Below, in pieces: positions 9,713 through 17,314 of a stretch of DNA of 64,000 nucleotides. Made by a program: the position numbers and the translations under genes. Position 1 is the first letter of the stretch. Each line of letters opens with the position of its first letter. The notes below the pieces were generated by a model. That model did no database searches. It was not told where the DNA came from and worked only from the letters and a program-made list of their open reading frames with translations. This DNA is from JAEUMY01 sp031394355. GTDB lineage: Bacteria; Pseudomonadota; Gammaproteobacteria; Burkholderiales; Usitatibacteraceae. Where the stretch lies: the NCBI GenBank assembly GCA_031394355.1, contig JANNSU010000020.1:18959-82958 (forward strand). The letters are read 5' to 3'.

Positions 9713-9793
9713 ATGAATGCATTCGCCACGTATTTTTATTGGTATTTCTTTCCGGGCCTGACGGCGGTGGAAGGAATGCGAGCGCGCGACTGA
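9713..9793 (+). CDS. Aromatic-rich leader peptide of the DAHP synthase transcript
   Basis: ORF of 26 residues beginning MNAFATYFYWYFF. Eight of residues 4-13 are Phe, Tyr or Trp, clustered as in amino-acid-sensing leader peptides. It ends 27 bp before a strong intrinsic terminator and about 100 bp before aroG, which catalyses the first step of aromatic amino acid synthesis. By analogy with the trp and phe leaders, ribosome stalling at these codons when charged aromatic tRNAs are scarce would favour an antiterminator. No Shine-Dalgarno sequence is visible upstream. Expression is inferred, not shown. Confidence 0.75.
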   Translation: MNAFATYFYWYFFPGLTAVEGMRARD

Positions 9794-9852
9794 ATCAAGG
9801 CAACACCCGCGAATCCTTCGAAACCGCCAGCGAACCTGGCGGTTTTTGTTTT
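9763..9852 (+). promoter_or_regulatory. Transcription attenuator: antiterminator plus intrinsic terminator
   Basis: The terminator stem is AAACCGCCAG (9821-9830) with CTGGCGGTTT (9836-9845), a perfect 10-bp stem with a 5-nt loop followed by TTGTTTTT. An alternative pairing uses the 5' arm: GGCGGT (9763-9768) with ACCGCC (9823-9828), continued by GAAGGA (9770-9775) with TCCTTC (9814-9819), separated by a small 1x3 internal loop. The two structures are mutually exclusive, and the upstream antiterminator arm lies inside the leader ORF just after the aromatic codons, as expected for ribosome-controlled attenuation. Confidence 0.8.
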
Positions 9853-9891
9853 TGGCCCTCAGGCGCGCAGCACCCCACAGGAGCAGGCAAA

Positions 9892-11004
9892 ATGACGTCC
9901 AATCTGAAACTCGTTCAACCGCCAGTCCCGGAAGAGGCCATGCCGTTCACCACTGATGACGTCCGCATACGCGGGATCAAGGAGCTTTCCCCGCCCTCGC
10001 ACCTGATGCGCGAATTTCCCTGCACCGACAAGGCGGCAGAGACCACGTTCCGCTCCCGTGCTGCGATTCACGGCATTCTGCATGGTGCCGATGACAGGCT
10101 GTTGGTCGTGGTGGGTCCCTGTTCCATTCACGACGACAAGGCGGCCCTGGACTATGCGCGCCAGCTGATTGCGTTGCGCACCGAGCTTGCCGGGGATCTG
10201 GAAATTGTAATGCGCGTGTACTTCGAGAAGCCCCGTACAACGGTGGGCTGGAAGGGATTCATCAACGATCCAGATCTCGATGACAGCTTCGACATCAACA
10301 CGGGGCTCCGCCATGCGCGCAGGCTGTTGCTGGGCATCAACGAGCTTGGCCTGCCCGCCGCGACAGAATATCTCGATCTCATCTCTCCCCAGTACATTGC
10401 AGACCTCATTTCCTGGGGTGCCATTGGTGCGCGCACGACCGAGAGCCAGTCGCATCGCCAGTTGGCTTCCGGATTGTCCTGTCCGGTTGGCTTCAAGAAC
10501 GGAACCGATGGCAATATCCGCATTGCAGTCGATGCCATCAAGGCCGCGTCTGCGCCGCATCACTTCCTGTCTGTCACGAAAGGTGGTCACTCCGCCATCG
10601 TCTCCACCGGCGGCAATGAAGACTGCCACGTCATCCTGCGCGGTGGCAAGACGCCCAACTATGACGCGGCAAGTGTCGACGAAGCCTGCAAGGATCTGGC
10701 TGGTGCCGGGTTGGCGCAGCGACTCATGGTGGATTTCTCGCATGCCAATTCGTCCAAGCAATTCAAGCGGCAGCTGGAGGTGGGGAAAGACATCGCGCGC
10801 CAACTGTCCGGCGGCGAGCATCGCGTCGTGGGGGTGATGATCGAGAGCCATCTGAACGAGGGCCGTCAGGATCTGGTACCGGGCAAGCCGCTGGCCTATG
10901 GCGTTTCGGTGACCGATGCCTGCATCAACTGGGCGGATACCGAAGTGCTCTTGCGCGAACTCGCCACCGCCGTGAAGCAGCGCCGCCTCACGGTCGAGGA
11001 ATAG
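9892..11004 (+). CDS. aroG: 3-deoxy-7-phosphoheptulonate (DAHP) synthase, type I-alpha
   Basis: Condenses phosphoenolpyruvate and erythrose 4-phosphate in the first step of the shikimate pathway. The 370-residue length matches the AroF/G/H family. Visible motifs are VVGPCSIHD (metal-binding Cys), MRVYFEKPRTTVGWKGFINDP, GARTTESQSHRQLASGLSCPVGFKNGTDG (positions of the conserved family block), and MVDFSHANSSKQ. The start is the ATG at 9892, preceded by CAGGAGCAG; the reading frame is open further upstream but that part is the attenuator. A second DAHP synthase-fold gene follows after 7 bp. Regulation probably occurs through the leader peptide and attenuator described at 9713-9852. Confidence 0.95.
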   Translation: MTSNLKLVQPPVPEEAMPFTTDDVRIRGIKELSPPSHLMREFPCTDKAAETTFRSRAAIHGILHGADDRLLVVVGPCSIHDDKAALDYARQLIALRTELAGDLEIVMRVYFEKPRTTVGWKGFINDPDLDDSFDINTGLRHARRLLLGINELGLPAATEYLDLISPQYIADLISWGAIGARTTESQSHRQLASGLSCPVGFKNGTDGNIRIAVDAIKAASAPHHFLSVTKGGHSAIVSTGGNEDCHVILRGGKTPNYDAASVDEACKDLAGAGLAQRLMVDFSHANSSKQFKRQLEVGKDIARQLSGGEHRVVGVMIESHLNEGRQDLVPGKPLAYGVSVTDACINWADTEVLLRELATAVKQRRLTVEE

Positions 11005-11011
11005 GTCGACC

Positions 11012-11923
11012 ATGTCCAACGAATTTCGCATTCTGGGGCGCCAGCACAAGACAGAGCCCACCGAGTTCGACGTCAATGGCGTCACGATCGGCCAGGAGAG
11101 CTTTCATATCTTTGCAGGGCTCAATGCCGTCGACTCACGTGAGTACGTCGAAAGGACTTTTGCCGCGCTCAAGGCCAACGGCCTCGTGTGCGCACGCATG
11201 GGTGCCTACAAGCCGCGCACCAGCCCTTACTCTTTCCAGGGTCATGGCAAATCGTGCCTGCCCTGGGTGTTTGAGCTTGCAGGCAAGTACGGCATTCGCA
11301 TCATTTCGATGGAAGTGACACGCGAGGCGCACGTCGAAGAGATGCGCGAGGCCTTGGCACAGACTGGGCATCCCACCACGGTGATGCTGCAGATCGGTAC
11401 ACGCAACACGCAGAACTTCGAGCTGCTAAAATGTGTGGGCCAAGCGCATGAGTTTCCGGTGCTGCTGAAGCGCGGATTCGGCATCACGCTGCACGAATCA
11501 TTGCTCGCCGCCGAATATGTGGCCTCCGAAGGCAATCGCCGCGTCATCTTCGGCCTGCGCGGCATGAAGACCAACTTCGGCGATCCGCACCGCAATCTGG
11601 TCGACTTCGGTCATATTCCTGTGGTGAAACGTCTGACCCGCATGCCGATCTGCGTGGATCCTTCCCATTCCATTGGCGGGCGTGGTGCCTCACCCGACGG
11701 CATTCTCGATATCTTTCACGTTGCTGCGCAAGGGACGATAGCGGGTGCCAACATGCAATTGGTTGATATCCACCCGGAACCCGGCAAGGCGCTGGTCGAC
11801 GCGGCGCAGGCACTGACGCTGGACGAGTTGCCGATCTTCATGGAGGACATGGCCATCGCCCGGGAGGCCTATCTGAAGCGGCGGAAGCTGCTGGCCCCTG
11901 CCGAGCCCGCGCTGGCAGCTTGA
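11012..11923 (+). CDS. Type I-beta DAHP synthase/KDO8P-synthase-family paralogue with altered metal site
   Basis: Protein of 303 residues resembling type I-beta DAHP synthases: GAYKPRTSPYSFQG (about residues 64-77), IGTRNTQNFELLK, VLLKRGFG and DPSHSIGGRG (His219) are all recognisable. However, the family motif GPCxVES is replaced by AGLNAVDS, so the metal-ligand Cys is Asn38, and the family Glu in ExHP is Asp252; the last Asp ligand is kept (Asp263). The LCERG-type segment reads FGLRG. It follows aroG by 7 bp and so shares its transcript. It may be a DAHP synthase with different metal use, a regulatory partner of AroG, or an enzyme with another aldol substrate. Confidence 0.78.
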   Translation: MSNEFRILGRQHKTEPTEFDVNGVTIGQESFHIFAGLNAVDSREYVERTFAALKANGLVCARMGAYKPRTSPYSFQGHGKSCLPWVFELAGKYGIRIISMEVTREAHVEEMREALAQTGHPTTVMLQIGTRNTQNFELLKCVGQAHEFPVLLKRGFGITLHESLLAAEYVASEGNRRVIFGLRGMKTNFGDPHRNLVDFGHIPVVKRLTRMPICVDPSHSIGGRGASPDGILDIFHVAAQGTIAGANMQLVDIHPEPGKALVDAAQALTLDELPIFMEDMAIAREAYLKRRKLLAPAEPALAA

Positions 11924-12825
11924 TGCGACCAGGCGAACTCCAGAGAAGTTCGCCTGGACGGCGCAGCCGGTCCCGAAGGGATTCCCGGGCCGCCTCAAGC
12001 GGCCTGGGAACAATATTCGCGAGCTCGCTGGCGGTATGGGCGCTGGCTGCGAATATCTGCAGCGCTCAAGGCATCGTCACGCTGGCCCCTGCGCTCACCG
12101 AGCTGGTGTATGCAGCGGGTGCCGGTCACAAGCTTGTTGCAGTCTCGGCCTGGAGCAACTATCCGGCTGAGGCCACCAGGCTGCCTGTCATCGCCGACCA
12201 TGCCGCCGTCAATCGCGAGGCACTGCTTGCCTTGAAACCCGATGTGGTGCTGGCCTGGAAGACCGGGACGTCGGCGCGAATGCTGGAGGCGGTGCGGTCA
12301 TTGGGCATTTCAGTGCGGCTCATCGACGGACAACGCATCGATGACGTACCGCGCCTCTTGCGAGAGATTGGTCAGGTGGCAGGCACGCTCGAATCGGCGG
12401 AGAAAGCTGCCAGCGCCTACGAGAGTCGACTTGCGAATATTCGCAAGCAGTATGCAACGCTGCGCCCGGTCCCCGCGCTGATCGAAATCTGGCACTCGCC
12501 GTTGATGACCGTTACCGGCACGCACTACATGAGCGATGCGCTGGTAGCGTGCGGTGGTCGCAATGTGCTGGCCGATCTGCCGGGCATCACGCCCGAGGTA
12601 TCCATGGAGCGGATTGTGGAAATTGACCCTGAGGCGATCGTTGGCGCGGGGTCAGCCGATGGCGCAGCTAAATTCAAGGAAAACTGGAAGCGCCTTGCCA
12701 GTTTGAAGGCGGTCAAGCGCGATGCGCTGATCTGGCTGGATCCGGATACGTTCCAGCGGCAGACGCCAAGACTGCTGGATGGTGTCCAGATGCTCTGTAC
12801 AGCATTGAGTCGACTGCGGGACTGA
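11923..12825 (+). CDS. BtuF-like cobalamin/heme ABC transporter substrate-binding protein
   Basis: Periplasmic-binding protein of 300 residues of the BtuF/FecB type: IVTLAPALTELVYAAGAG, then AVSAWSNYPAEA and LLALKPDVVLAW, as in vitamin B12 binding proteins. A hydrophobic segment (about residues 27-46) follows an unusually long Arg-rich N-terminus. The ATG at 11923 overlaps the previous stop as TGATG; the true start may be internal because a hairpin occupies the first codons. No permease or ATPase gene is adjacent. A cobalamin adenosyltransferase gene lies 1.4 kb away, which supports a B12 role. GCGAATATTCGC at 12433-12444 is read as Ala-Asn-Ile-Arg. Confidence 0.8.
   Translation: MRPGELQRSSPGRRSRSRRDSRAASSGLGTIFASSLAVWALAANICSAQGIVTLAPALTELVYAAGAGHKLVAVSAWSNYPAEATRLPVIADHAAVNREALLALKPDVVLAWKTGTSARMLEAVRSLGISVRLIDGQRIDDVPRLLREIGQVAGTLESAEKAASAYESRLANIRKQYATLRPVPALIEIWHSPLMTVTGTHYMSDALVACGGRNVLADLPGITPEVSMERIVEIDPEAIVGAGSADGAAKFKENWKRLASLKAVKRDALIWLDPDTFQRQTPRLLDGVQMLCTALSRLRD
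11929..11957 (+). terminator. Hairpin after the DAHP synthase pair
   Basis: CCAGGCGAACT (11929-11939) pairs perfectly with AGTTCGCCTGG (11947-11957) around a 7-nt loop. There is no T-run, so it may be a weak terminator, an mRNA-stabilising hairpin or a translation control element; it overlaps the presumed start region of the btuF-like gene. Confidence 0.5.
12433..12444. repeat. GCGAATATTCGC copy inside the btuF-like gene
   Basis: Exact copy, extended to the 18-bp perfect palindrome CTTGCGAATATTCGCAAG (12430-12447); read as ANIR. Confidence 0.95.
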
Positions 12826-12838
12826 CCCTGCCGCCATT

Positions 12839-12850
12839 GCGAATATTCGC
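12839..12850. repeat. GCGAATATTCGC copy between convergent genes
   Basis: Exact copy in the 55-bp gap between the convergent btuF-like and anti-sigma genes. With flanks it forms a 22-bp palindrome from 12834 to 12855 with one mismatched pair, a possible bidirectional transcription stop although no T-run is present. Confidence 0.9.
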
Positions 12851-12880
12851 ATTGGCTCCGCCGAATGATTGGGCCTGCCC

Positions 12881-13609
12881 TCAGACCCGCTGCGATGGCA
12901 CTTTCGCAATGGCACCCGAACACAGAATCGGTCCCGTTGGTGCGCCAGATGGCGAACCGCCCTTGGGCTCTTTCGAGATGGCGAACGCGGCGCCATCTGC
13001 CAGCGTGGCATCGAGATTGGCCATGCGTACTTCCGAATCCTTGGCATGGCTCACTACACCGAGTGAGCGTGGCGCGCCCTTCGCGGGTACCACCCACAGC
13101 TCAAGATCGTTCTCGGGCAGCGTGGCCCAAGCCTTCACCACCTTTACCTTGAGCATGCCGGCATGCTTTTCGACAATCATGCGGGGTACGTTCTCCGGGG
13201 TGGAGAGCACGGCCACCATGGCGGATTCAGCGGCGGGCTGGGGCTTGATCACTGCTGTCGCGATCATGAGCGCGGCAGCGAGACCGGTTGCGGCCAGTCC
13301 CCAGTTGCGCCAGAAAGCGAGGCTTTCCCACCAGCTTCCTGTTGACGATGCATTGGCTGATGCCCTGACCTGATTCTGGGTGCGAGCGATCCGTGCCTCG
13401 ATGGCCCGCCAGACACGTTGCGGCGGCTCCACCGGCGCCACGCGCGAGGCGAGCGGCGTAAGGTAGTTCTCCCAGGTTTCGACCATGCGTGCGAGATCAG
13501 CATCGTTCGCGACCAGCCTGACGAAACGGCGCCGCGCGGCACCGCCCAGCGTGCCCAGTACAAAACTTGCCGCCAAAGCGTTGCGAAGATCCGGATTCGT
13601 GTACTTCAT
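12881..13609 (-). CDS. Anti-sigma-K factor (RskA-like), membrane-anchored
   Basis: Protein of 242 residues with an N-terminal cytoplasmic domain (LRNALAASFVLGTLGGAARRRF, the zinc-less anti-sigma helix typical of RskA), a single membrane helix near residues 105-123 (GLAATGLAAALMIATAVI) and a periplasmic C-terminal domain ending with residues such as LPENDLELWVVP. It should hold the adjacent ECF sigma factor inactive. The ATG at 13609 overlaps the sigma-factor stop as ATGA, which fixes this start and indicates translational coupling. Confidence 0.88.
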   Translation of the reverse strand: MKYTNPDLRNALAASFVLGTLGGAARRRFVRLVANDADLARMVETWENYLTPLASRVAPVEPPQRVWRAIEARIARTQNQVRASANASSTGSWWESLAFWRNWGLAATGLAAALMIATAVIKPQPAAESAMVAVLSTPENVPRMIVEKHAGMLKVKVVKAWATLPENDLELWVVPAKGAPRSLGVVSHAKDSEVRMANLDATLADGAAFAISKEPKGGSPSGAPTGPILCSGAIAKVPSQRV

Positions 13610-14169
13610 GCCTGGCCCAAACAATCTTTCAGACGCAGCAAACCGCGGCGGATGTGCGTCTTCACGGTGCCCAGCGGCTTCTTCATGTGACTGGCGAGTT
13701 CGGAATGCGACAGCCCATGGAAAAACGCCAACGCGATGGATTGCCGCTGCTCGGCATCCAGTTCATCCAGGCAGCGATGGACATCGTGTGCGTCACGGTT
13801 GGTGCCCAAGGCGGCATCCGGCAACGGCGCCGGATCCTCCAGCATATTGGTCATCACCTCGTCCTCATCCTGCACCTCCCAGCCGGTGCGGCGGAGAATG
13901 TCCAGGCTGCGGTTACGCACGATGGCGGTCATCCAGGTCATGGGTGCGCTGCGGGTGCTGGCGTAGTTACCGGCGTGGTGCCAGATGTTGACGAAACTGT
14001 CTTGCAAGACTTCCTCGGCGAGATGACGTTCACGGACTATACGCAGCGAGACCGCAAACAGTTTCGCCCGCGTCGCGGCATACAGTTCGGCGAAGGCCTG
14101 GCGGTCGGCCATGCCTGCTCTCGCGAGGAGTGCGGCGAGTCGTTGTGCGTCTGGCGCAAGTTCGTTCAT
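13606..14169 (-). CDS. ECF RNA polymerase sigma factor (SigK/RpoE-like)
   Basis: ECF sigma factor of 187 residues. Region 2 includes AFAELYAATRAKLFAVSLRIV, LAEEVLQDSFVNIWHHA and MTAIVRNRSLDILRR; region 4 includes LDELDAEQRQSIALAFFHGLSHSELA (helix-turn-helix), GTVKTHIRRGLLRLK. It is followed immediately by its RskA-like anti-sigma factor, so the pair forms a typical signal-responsive switch. It lies 54 bp downstream of the adenosyltransferase gene in the same direction and could be co-transcribed. The signal and regulon are not visible. Confidence 0.92.
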   Translation of the reverse strand: MNELAPDAQRLAALLARAGMADRQAFAELYAATRAKLFAVSLRIVRERHLAEEVLQDSFVNIWHHAGNYASTRSAPMTWMTAIVRNRSLDILRRTGWEVQDEDEVMTNMLEDPAPLPDAALGTNRDAHDVHRCLDELDAEQRQSIALAFFHGLSHSELASHMKKPLGTVKTHIRRGLLRLKDCLGQA

Positions 14170-14223
14170 GGTCCGGGGCGCAGTCGGGGAGGGATCAGGA
14201 CAGGCAAAGCTGCCGGCAGGTGG

Positions 14224-14769
14224 TCAAGGATTGCGTTGCCAGATCAGGTCTGGCGTGTCTGCATTGTGATTCAGTACCCGGGCGGTGACAAACAGCAGAT
14301 CGGAGAGCCGATTCAAGTACATGATCGCAAACCCGGAAACGTCTTCATGGTGGGCCAACGCAACACAATGCCGCTCCGCTCTGCGACATACCGTGCGGGC
14401 GACATGGGTCAGCGCTGCGGCACGACAGCCGCCCGGCAGCACAAACTCCTTGAGCGGTTGCAGGCCGATGTTGAACTCGCTGATCCATTCGTCGAGTTGC
14501 GCGATCTGCGACTCCCTCAGCATCCGGTGGGTGGGTATGCAAAGCTCACCTCCCACATCAAACAGGTTGTTCTGAACGATCTGGAGCTTCTCGTCGACAT
14601 AGTCGGCAATGGACTCCGTGCGCACCAGACCTATTGTGCTGTTCAGTTCATCGACATCGCCCATCGCCTCAATGCGCAGACCGCTCTTGCTGACCCGGTT
14701 ACCGTCACCGAGGCCGGTTGTGCCGTCATCGCCGGTGCGGGTAGTGATCTTCGTGAGGCGGAATCCCAT
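14224..14769 (-). CDS. Cob(I)alamin adenosyltransferase, PduO type
   Basis: Converts cob(I)alamin and ATP to adenosylcobalamin. The 181-residue protein carries the PduO-type N-terminal ATP motif KITTRTGDDGTTGLGDGNRV, the DVDELNSTIGLVR helix and the RRAERHCVAL and YLNRLSDLLFVTAR motifs of the active site. The ATG at 14769 gives the canonical MGFRLTKI-type N-terminus. It is divergent from accA; the shared 99-bp gap contains a copy of the palindrome at 14773-14784, only 3 bp upstream of the start codon. Confidence 0.94.
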   Translation of the reverse strand: MGFRLTKITTRTGDDGTTGLGDGNRVSKSGLRIEAMGDVDELNSTIGLVRTESIADYVDEKLQIVQNNLFDVGGELCIPTHRMLRESQIAQLDEWISEFNIGLQPLKEFVLPGGCRAAALTHVARTVCRRAERHCVALAHHEDVSGFAIMYLNRLSDLLFVTARVLNHNADTPDLIWQRNP

Positions 14770-14772
14770 GGT

Positions 14773-14784
14773 GCGAATATTCGC
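14773..14784. repeat. GCGAATATTCGC copy in the divergent adenosyltransferase/accA promoter region
   Basis: Exact copy lying in the expected ribosome-binding region of the adenosyltransferase gene, 3 bp from its start codon, and 84 bp upstream of accA. Confidence 0.92.
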
Positions 14785-14868
14785 GTTGCGCTGAGCCGGA
14801 GACGAGGTTTACATCGACCCGTTGTTGCGCTTTGCTATCATCCCGTGATTATTTGACGGTTTCATTGT

Positions 14869-15837
14869 ATGTCCAAAACCAATTTTCTCGAATTCGAGCA
14901 GCCCATCGCCGAACTCGAAACCAAGATCGAGGAGCTCCGCTTCGTGCAGGACGACTCCGCGGTCGACATCTCGCAGGAGATAGAGCGCCTGTCCAAGAAG
15001 AGCCAGACGCTCACGAAGGATATTTACGCGAAGCTGACATCCTGGCAGATCTCCCAGGTGGCGCGGCATCCGCAGCGTCCCTACACGCTTGACTATGTGC
15101 AGATGATGTTCACGGATTTCGAAGAGCTTCATGGCGACCGCCACTATGCCGACGATCCCGCGATTGTCGGCGGCCTGGCGCGCTTCAATGGCCAGTCGGT
15201 GATGGTCATCGGCCACCAGAAAGGGCGCGACACCAAGGATCGCCAGTACCGCAATTTCGGCATGCCGCGCCCGGAGGGGTATCGCAAGGCACTCAGGCTG
15301 ATGCTGCTGGCCGAGAAATTCGGCATCCCGATCCTGACGTTCATCGACACACCCGGTGCTTATCCCGGCGTCGGTGCCGAGGAGCGCGGGCAGTCGGAAG
15401 CCATCGGTCGGAATCTTTACGTCATGGCCGGGCTCAAGGTGCCGATCATCTGCACCGTGATCGGCGAAGGCGGTTCGGGTGGGGCGCTGGCCATCGCGGT
15501 TGGTGATGTGACGTTGATGTTGCAATACTCGACCTACTCCGTCATTACGCCAGAGGGATGCGCCGCCATCCTGTACAAGAGCGCGGAGCAGGCTCCGATC
15601 GCAGCGGAGAGCCTCGGCATTACTGCAGTCAGGCTGAAGTCTGTCGGCTTGGTCGACAAGATCATCAGTGAACCGCTCGGCGGCGCCCACCGCGACCCCC
15701 AAGCCATGGCCACAACGCTCAAGAAGGCGCTGGCAGACTCGCTCAAGACATTTCAGGACCGGTCGCCGGACAAGTTGGTGCTCGAGCGCCAGAAGCGAAT
15801 GCTTCAGTATGGCAAGTTCAAGGAGCTCGCCGAGTAG
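14869..15837 (+). CDS. accA: Acetyl-CoA carboxylase carboxyltransferase subunit alpha
   Basis: AccA transfers carboxyl from biotin to acetyl-CoA in the first step of fatty-acid synthesis, together with AccD. The 322-residue length is standard. Family sequence is clear from the start MSKTNFLEFEQPIAELE through ARHPQRPYTLDY, FGMPRPEGYRKALRLM, FIDTPGAYPG and GEGGSGGALAIAVGD. Gene tilS follows after 15 bp, a frequent neighbour in betaproteobacteria. The start is well supported by the conserved N-terminus. Confidence 0.97.
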   Translation: MSKTNFLEFEQPIAELETKIEELRFVQDDSAVDISQEIERLSKKSQTLTKDIYAKLTSWQISQVARHPQRPYTLDYVQMMFTDFEELHGDRHYADDPAIVGGLARFNGQSVMVIGHQKGRDTKDRQYRNFGMPRPEGYRKALRLMLLAEKFGIPILTFIDTPGAYPGVGAEERGQSEAIGRNLYVMAGLKVPIICTVIGEGGSGGALAIAVGDVTLMLQYSTYSVITPEGCAAILYKSAEQAPIAAESLGITAVRLKSVGLVDKIISEPLGGAHRDPQAMATTLKKALADSLKTFQDRSPDKLVLERQKRMLQYGKFKELAE

Positions 15838-15852
15838 GTCCGGCGGGCGGAT

Positions 15853-17181
15853 ATGAACGCCGTCCTGACTGCAGTATCGACCGCGCTCGAAGAGAAGGTG
15901 CTGGCTGGCGATGTCGTATGCGTGGCGCTCTCTGGCGGCATGGATTCAATGGTGCTGCTGAATGCCGTCGTGTCCATTGCCACAGACGCGAATATTCGCA
16001 ATCCCGTGACGGCCATCCATGTCCACCATGGTCTCAGCCTCAATGCAGATGCGTGGGCGAATTTTTGCGAGACTGCCTGCCAGCGGATGGGTGTGCCCCT
16101 GCAGGTCGTGCGTGTCAACGTGGCGCAACGTGGCCGGGGACTGGAAGATGCCGCGCGCGAAGCTCGCTATGCCGTTTTCCGAGACCGTCCCGAACGCTGG
16201 ATTCTGCAGGCGCATCATGCGGATGATGCAGCGGAGACGCTGCTGCTGCGGCTCAATCGTGGCGCCGGGCTGAAGGGGCTGTGCGGCATTCCTGCCCTGC
16301 GGTCGATGGGAAAGGACCACTGGTTGCTGCGGCCGCTCTTGGGATTGCCGCGATCCACGCTGCGGTCGTACGCCAGGACCAGTGGTCTTGCCTGGATCGA
16401 GGACGAGTCCAACGCGGATCCTGCCCTGGACCGAAACTATCTGCGCTCAGCTGTCCTTCCCGCCATCAGCGAGCGATTTCCTGCCTGGCGTGAAAACTGG
16501 TTGCGGGCAAGTGAGCACGCTGCGAGCGCGCAGACACTGCTCGATGAACTCGCAGCAATGGACATCGGTGACCTGACGAGCCCCCTTTCGCTTGCGTCCC
16601 TGCGAGCGCTTTCCCGTGATCGGCTGCGGAATGCGTTGCGGTTCTACCTCCAGGTGCGGGGCGCGGAAGCACCCGATGCGACACACCTGACCGATATCGA
16701 ACGTCGACTTCGCAGTTGTTCCACGGGTGCAAGGCTCGCCATCCGGGTGGGTGCACATGCGCTCATGCAGTCACGCGGGGCGGTTCATGTGGTGCCCGCC
16801 AGAATGACATCAGAGCCGCCAGCCTTTGAGCGGCTGTTCGTGCCTGGTGTGGACATTGCACTGCCGGAGCTGGCCGGAACACTTCGTTGGCGCAGTGGAA
16901 TCGGCGTTGGAATGTCGGCACACCGGCTGGCTTCATCGGCCTGTGCCATTCGTTCGAGCCGGGAGGGTGAGCGGCTCAAGCCCCAAAGCGGCCGGCCCTC
17001 CCATACGTTGAAGAATCTGTTTCAAGAGAAGGGTGTGCCGGCCTGGGAACGGGCATGGCTTCCGCGACTGGTTGCAGCGGGCGAACTGATTTGGGTGCCA
17101 GCCTTGGGTGTTTCTGCATCATGGCAGGCAAACGCTGGCGAAGCCGGCTGGCTACCCTGCTGGGAACCAGATTCCCGATAA
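15853..17181 (+). CDS. tilS: tRNA(Ile)-lysidine synthetase
   Basis: TilS modifies C34 of the CAU-anticodon tRNA-Ile to lysidine so that it reads AUA. The PP-loop ATPase motif SGGMDSMVLL is at about residues 27-36, HVHHGLSLNADAW follows, and the HHADDAAETLLLRLNRGAGLKGL block is present. C-terminal TilS domains extend to residue 442, including RLKPQSGRPSHTLKNLFQEKG. GCGAATATTCGC at 15988-15999 is read as Ala-Asn-Ile-Arg in a variable loop between the PP-loop and the HVHHG motif. Confidence 0.95.
   Translation: MNAVLTAVSTALEEKVLAGDVVCVALSGGMDSMVLLNAVVSIATDANIRNPVTAIHVHHGLSLNADAWANFCETACQRMGVPLQVVRVNVAQRGRGLEDAAREARYAVFRDRPERWILQAHHADDAAETLLLRLNRGAGLKGLCGIPALRSMGKDHWLLRPLLGLPRSTLRSYARTSGLAWIEDESNADPALDRNYLRSAVLPAISERFPAWRENWLRASEHAASAQTLLDELAAMDIGDLTSPLSLASLRALSRDRLRNALRFYLQVRGAEAPDATHLTDIERRLRSCSTGARLAIRVGAHALMQSRGAVHVVPARMTSEPPAFERLFVPGVDIALPELAGTLRWRSGIGVGMSAHRLASSACAIRSSREGERLKPQSGRPSHTLKNLFQEKGVPAWERAWLPRLVAAGELIWVPALGVSASWQANAGEAGWLPCWEPDSR
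15988..15999. repeat. GCGAATATTCGC copy inside tilS
   Basis: Exact copy, read as ANIR. Confidence 0.95.
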
Positions 17182-17314
17182 TGGCTGCGATCAGTCCGGC
17201 ATCAGGCGCGACAACACGTCAACGCCCGGGCGGGCAACATTCCATGCTAAAATCTGAGGCTAAAGTTTTTATAAAAATCCATTCTTTTCATCAACTTAGC
17301 GGAGCAACACGCAA

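Noticed and set aside
9859..11085. 408-codon open frame on the minus strand across aroG
   Set aside because: It lies antisense to a clear DAHP synthase, has no recognisable motifs, and arises from the codon bias of the real gene.
12011..12060. Two near-copies of the palindrome (CAATATTCGC and GCGAATATCTGC)
   Set aside because: They deviate from the 12-bp core and were not counted; they may be decayed copies.
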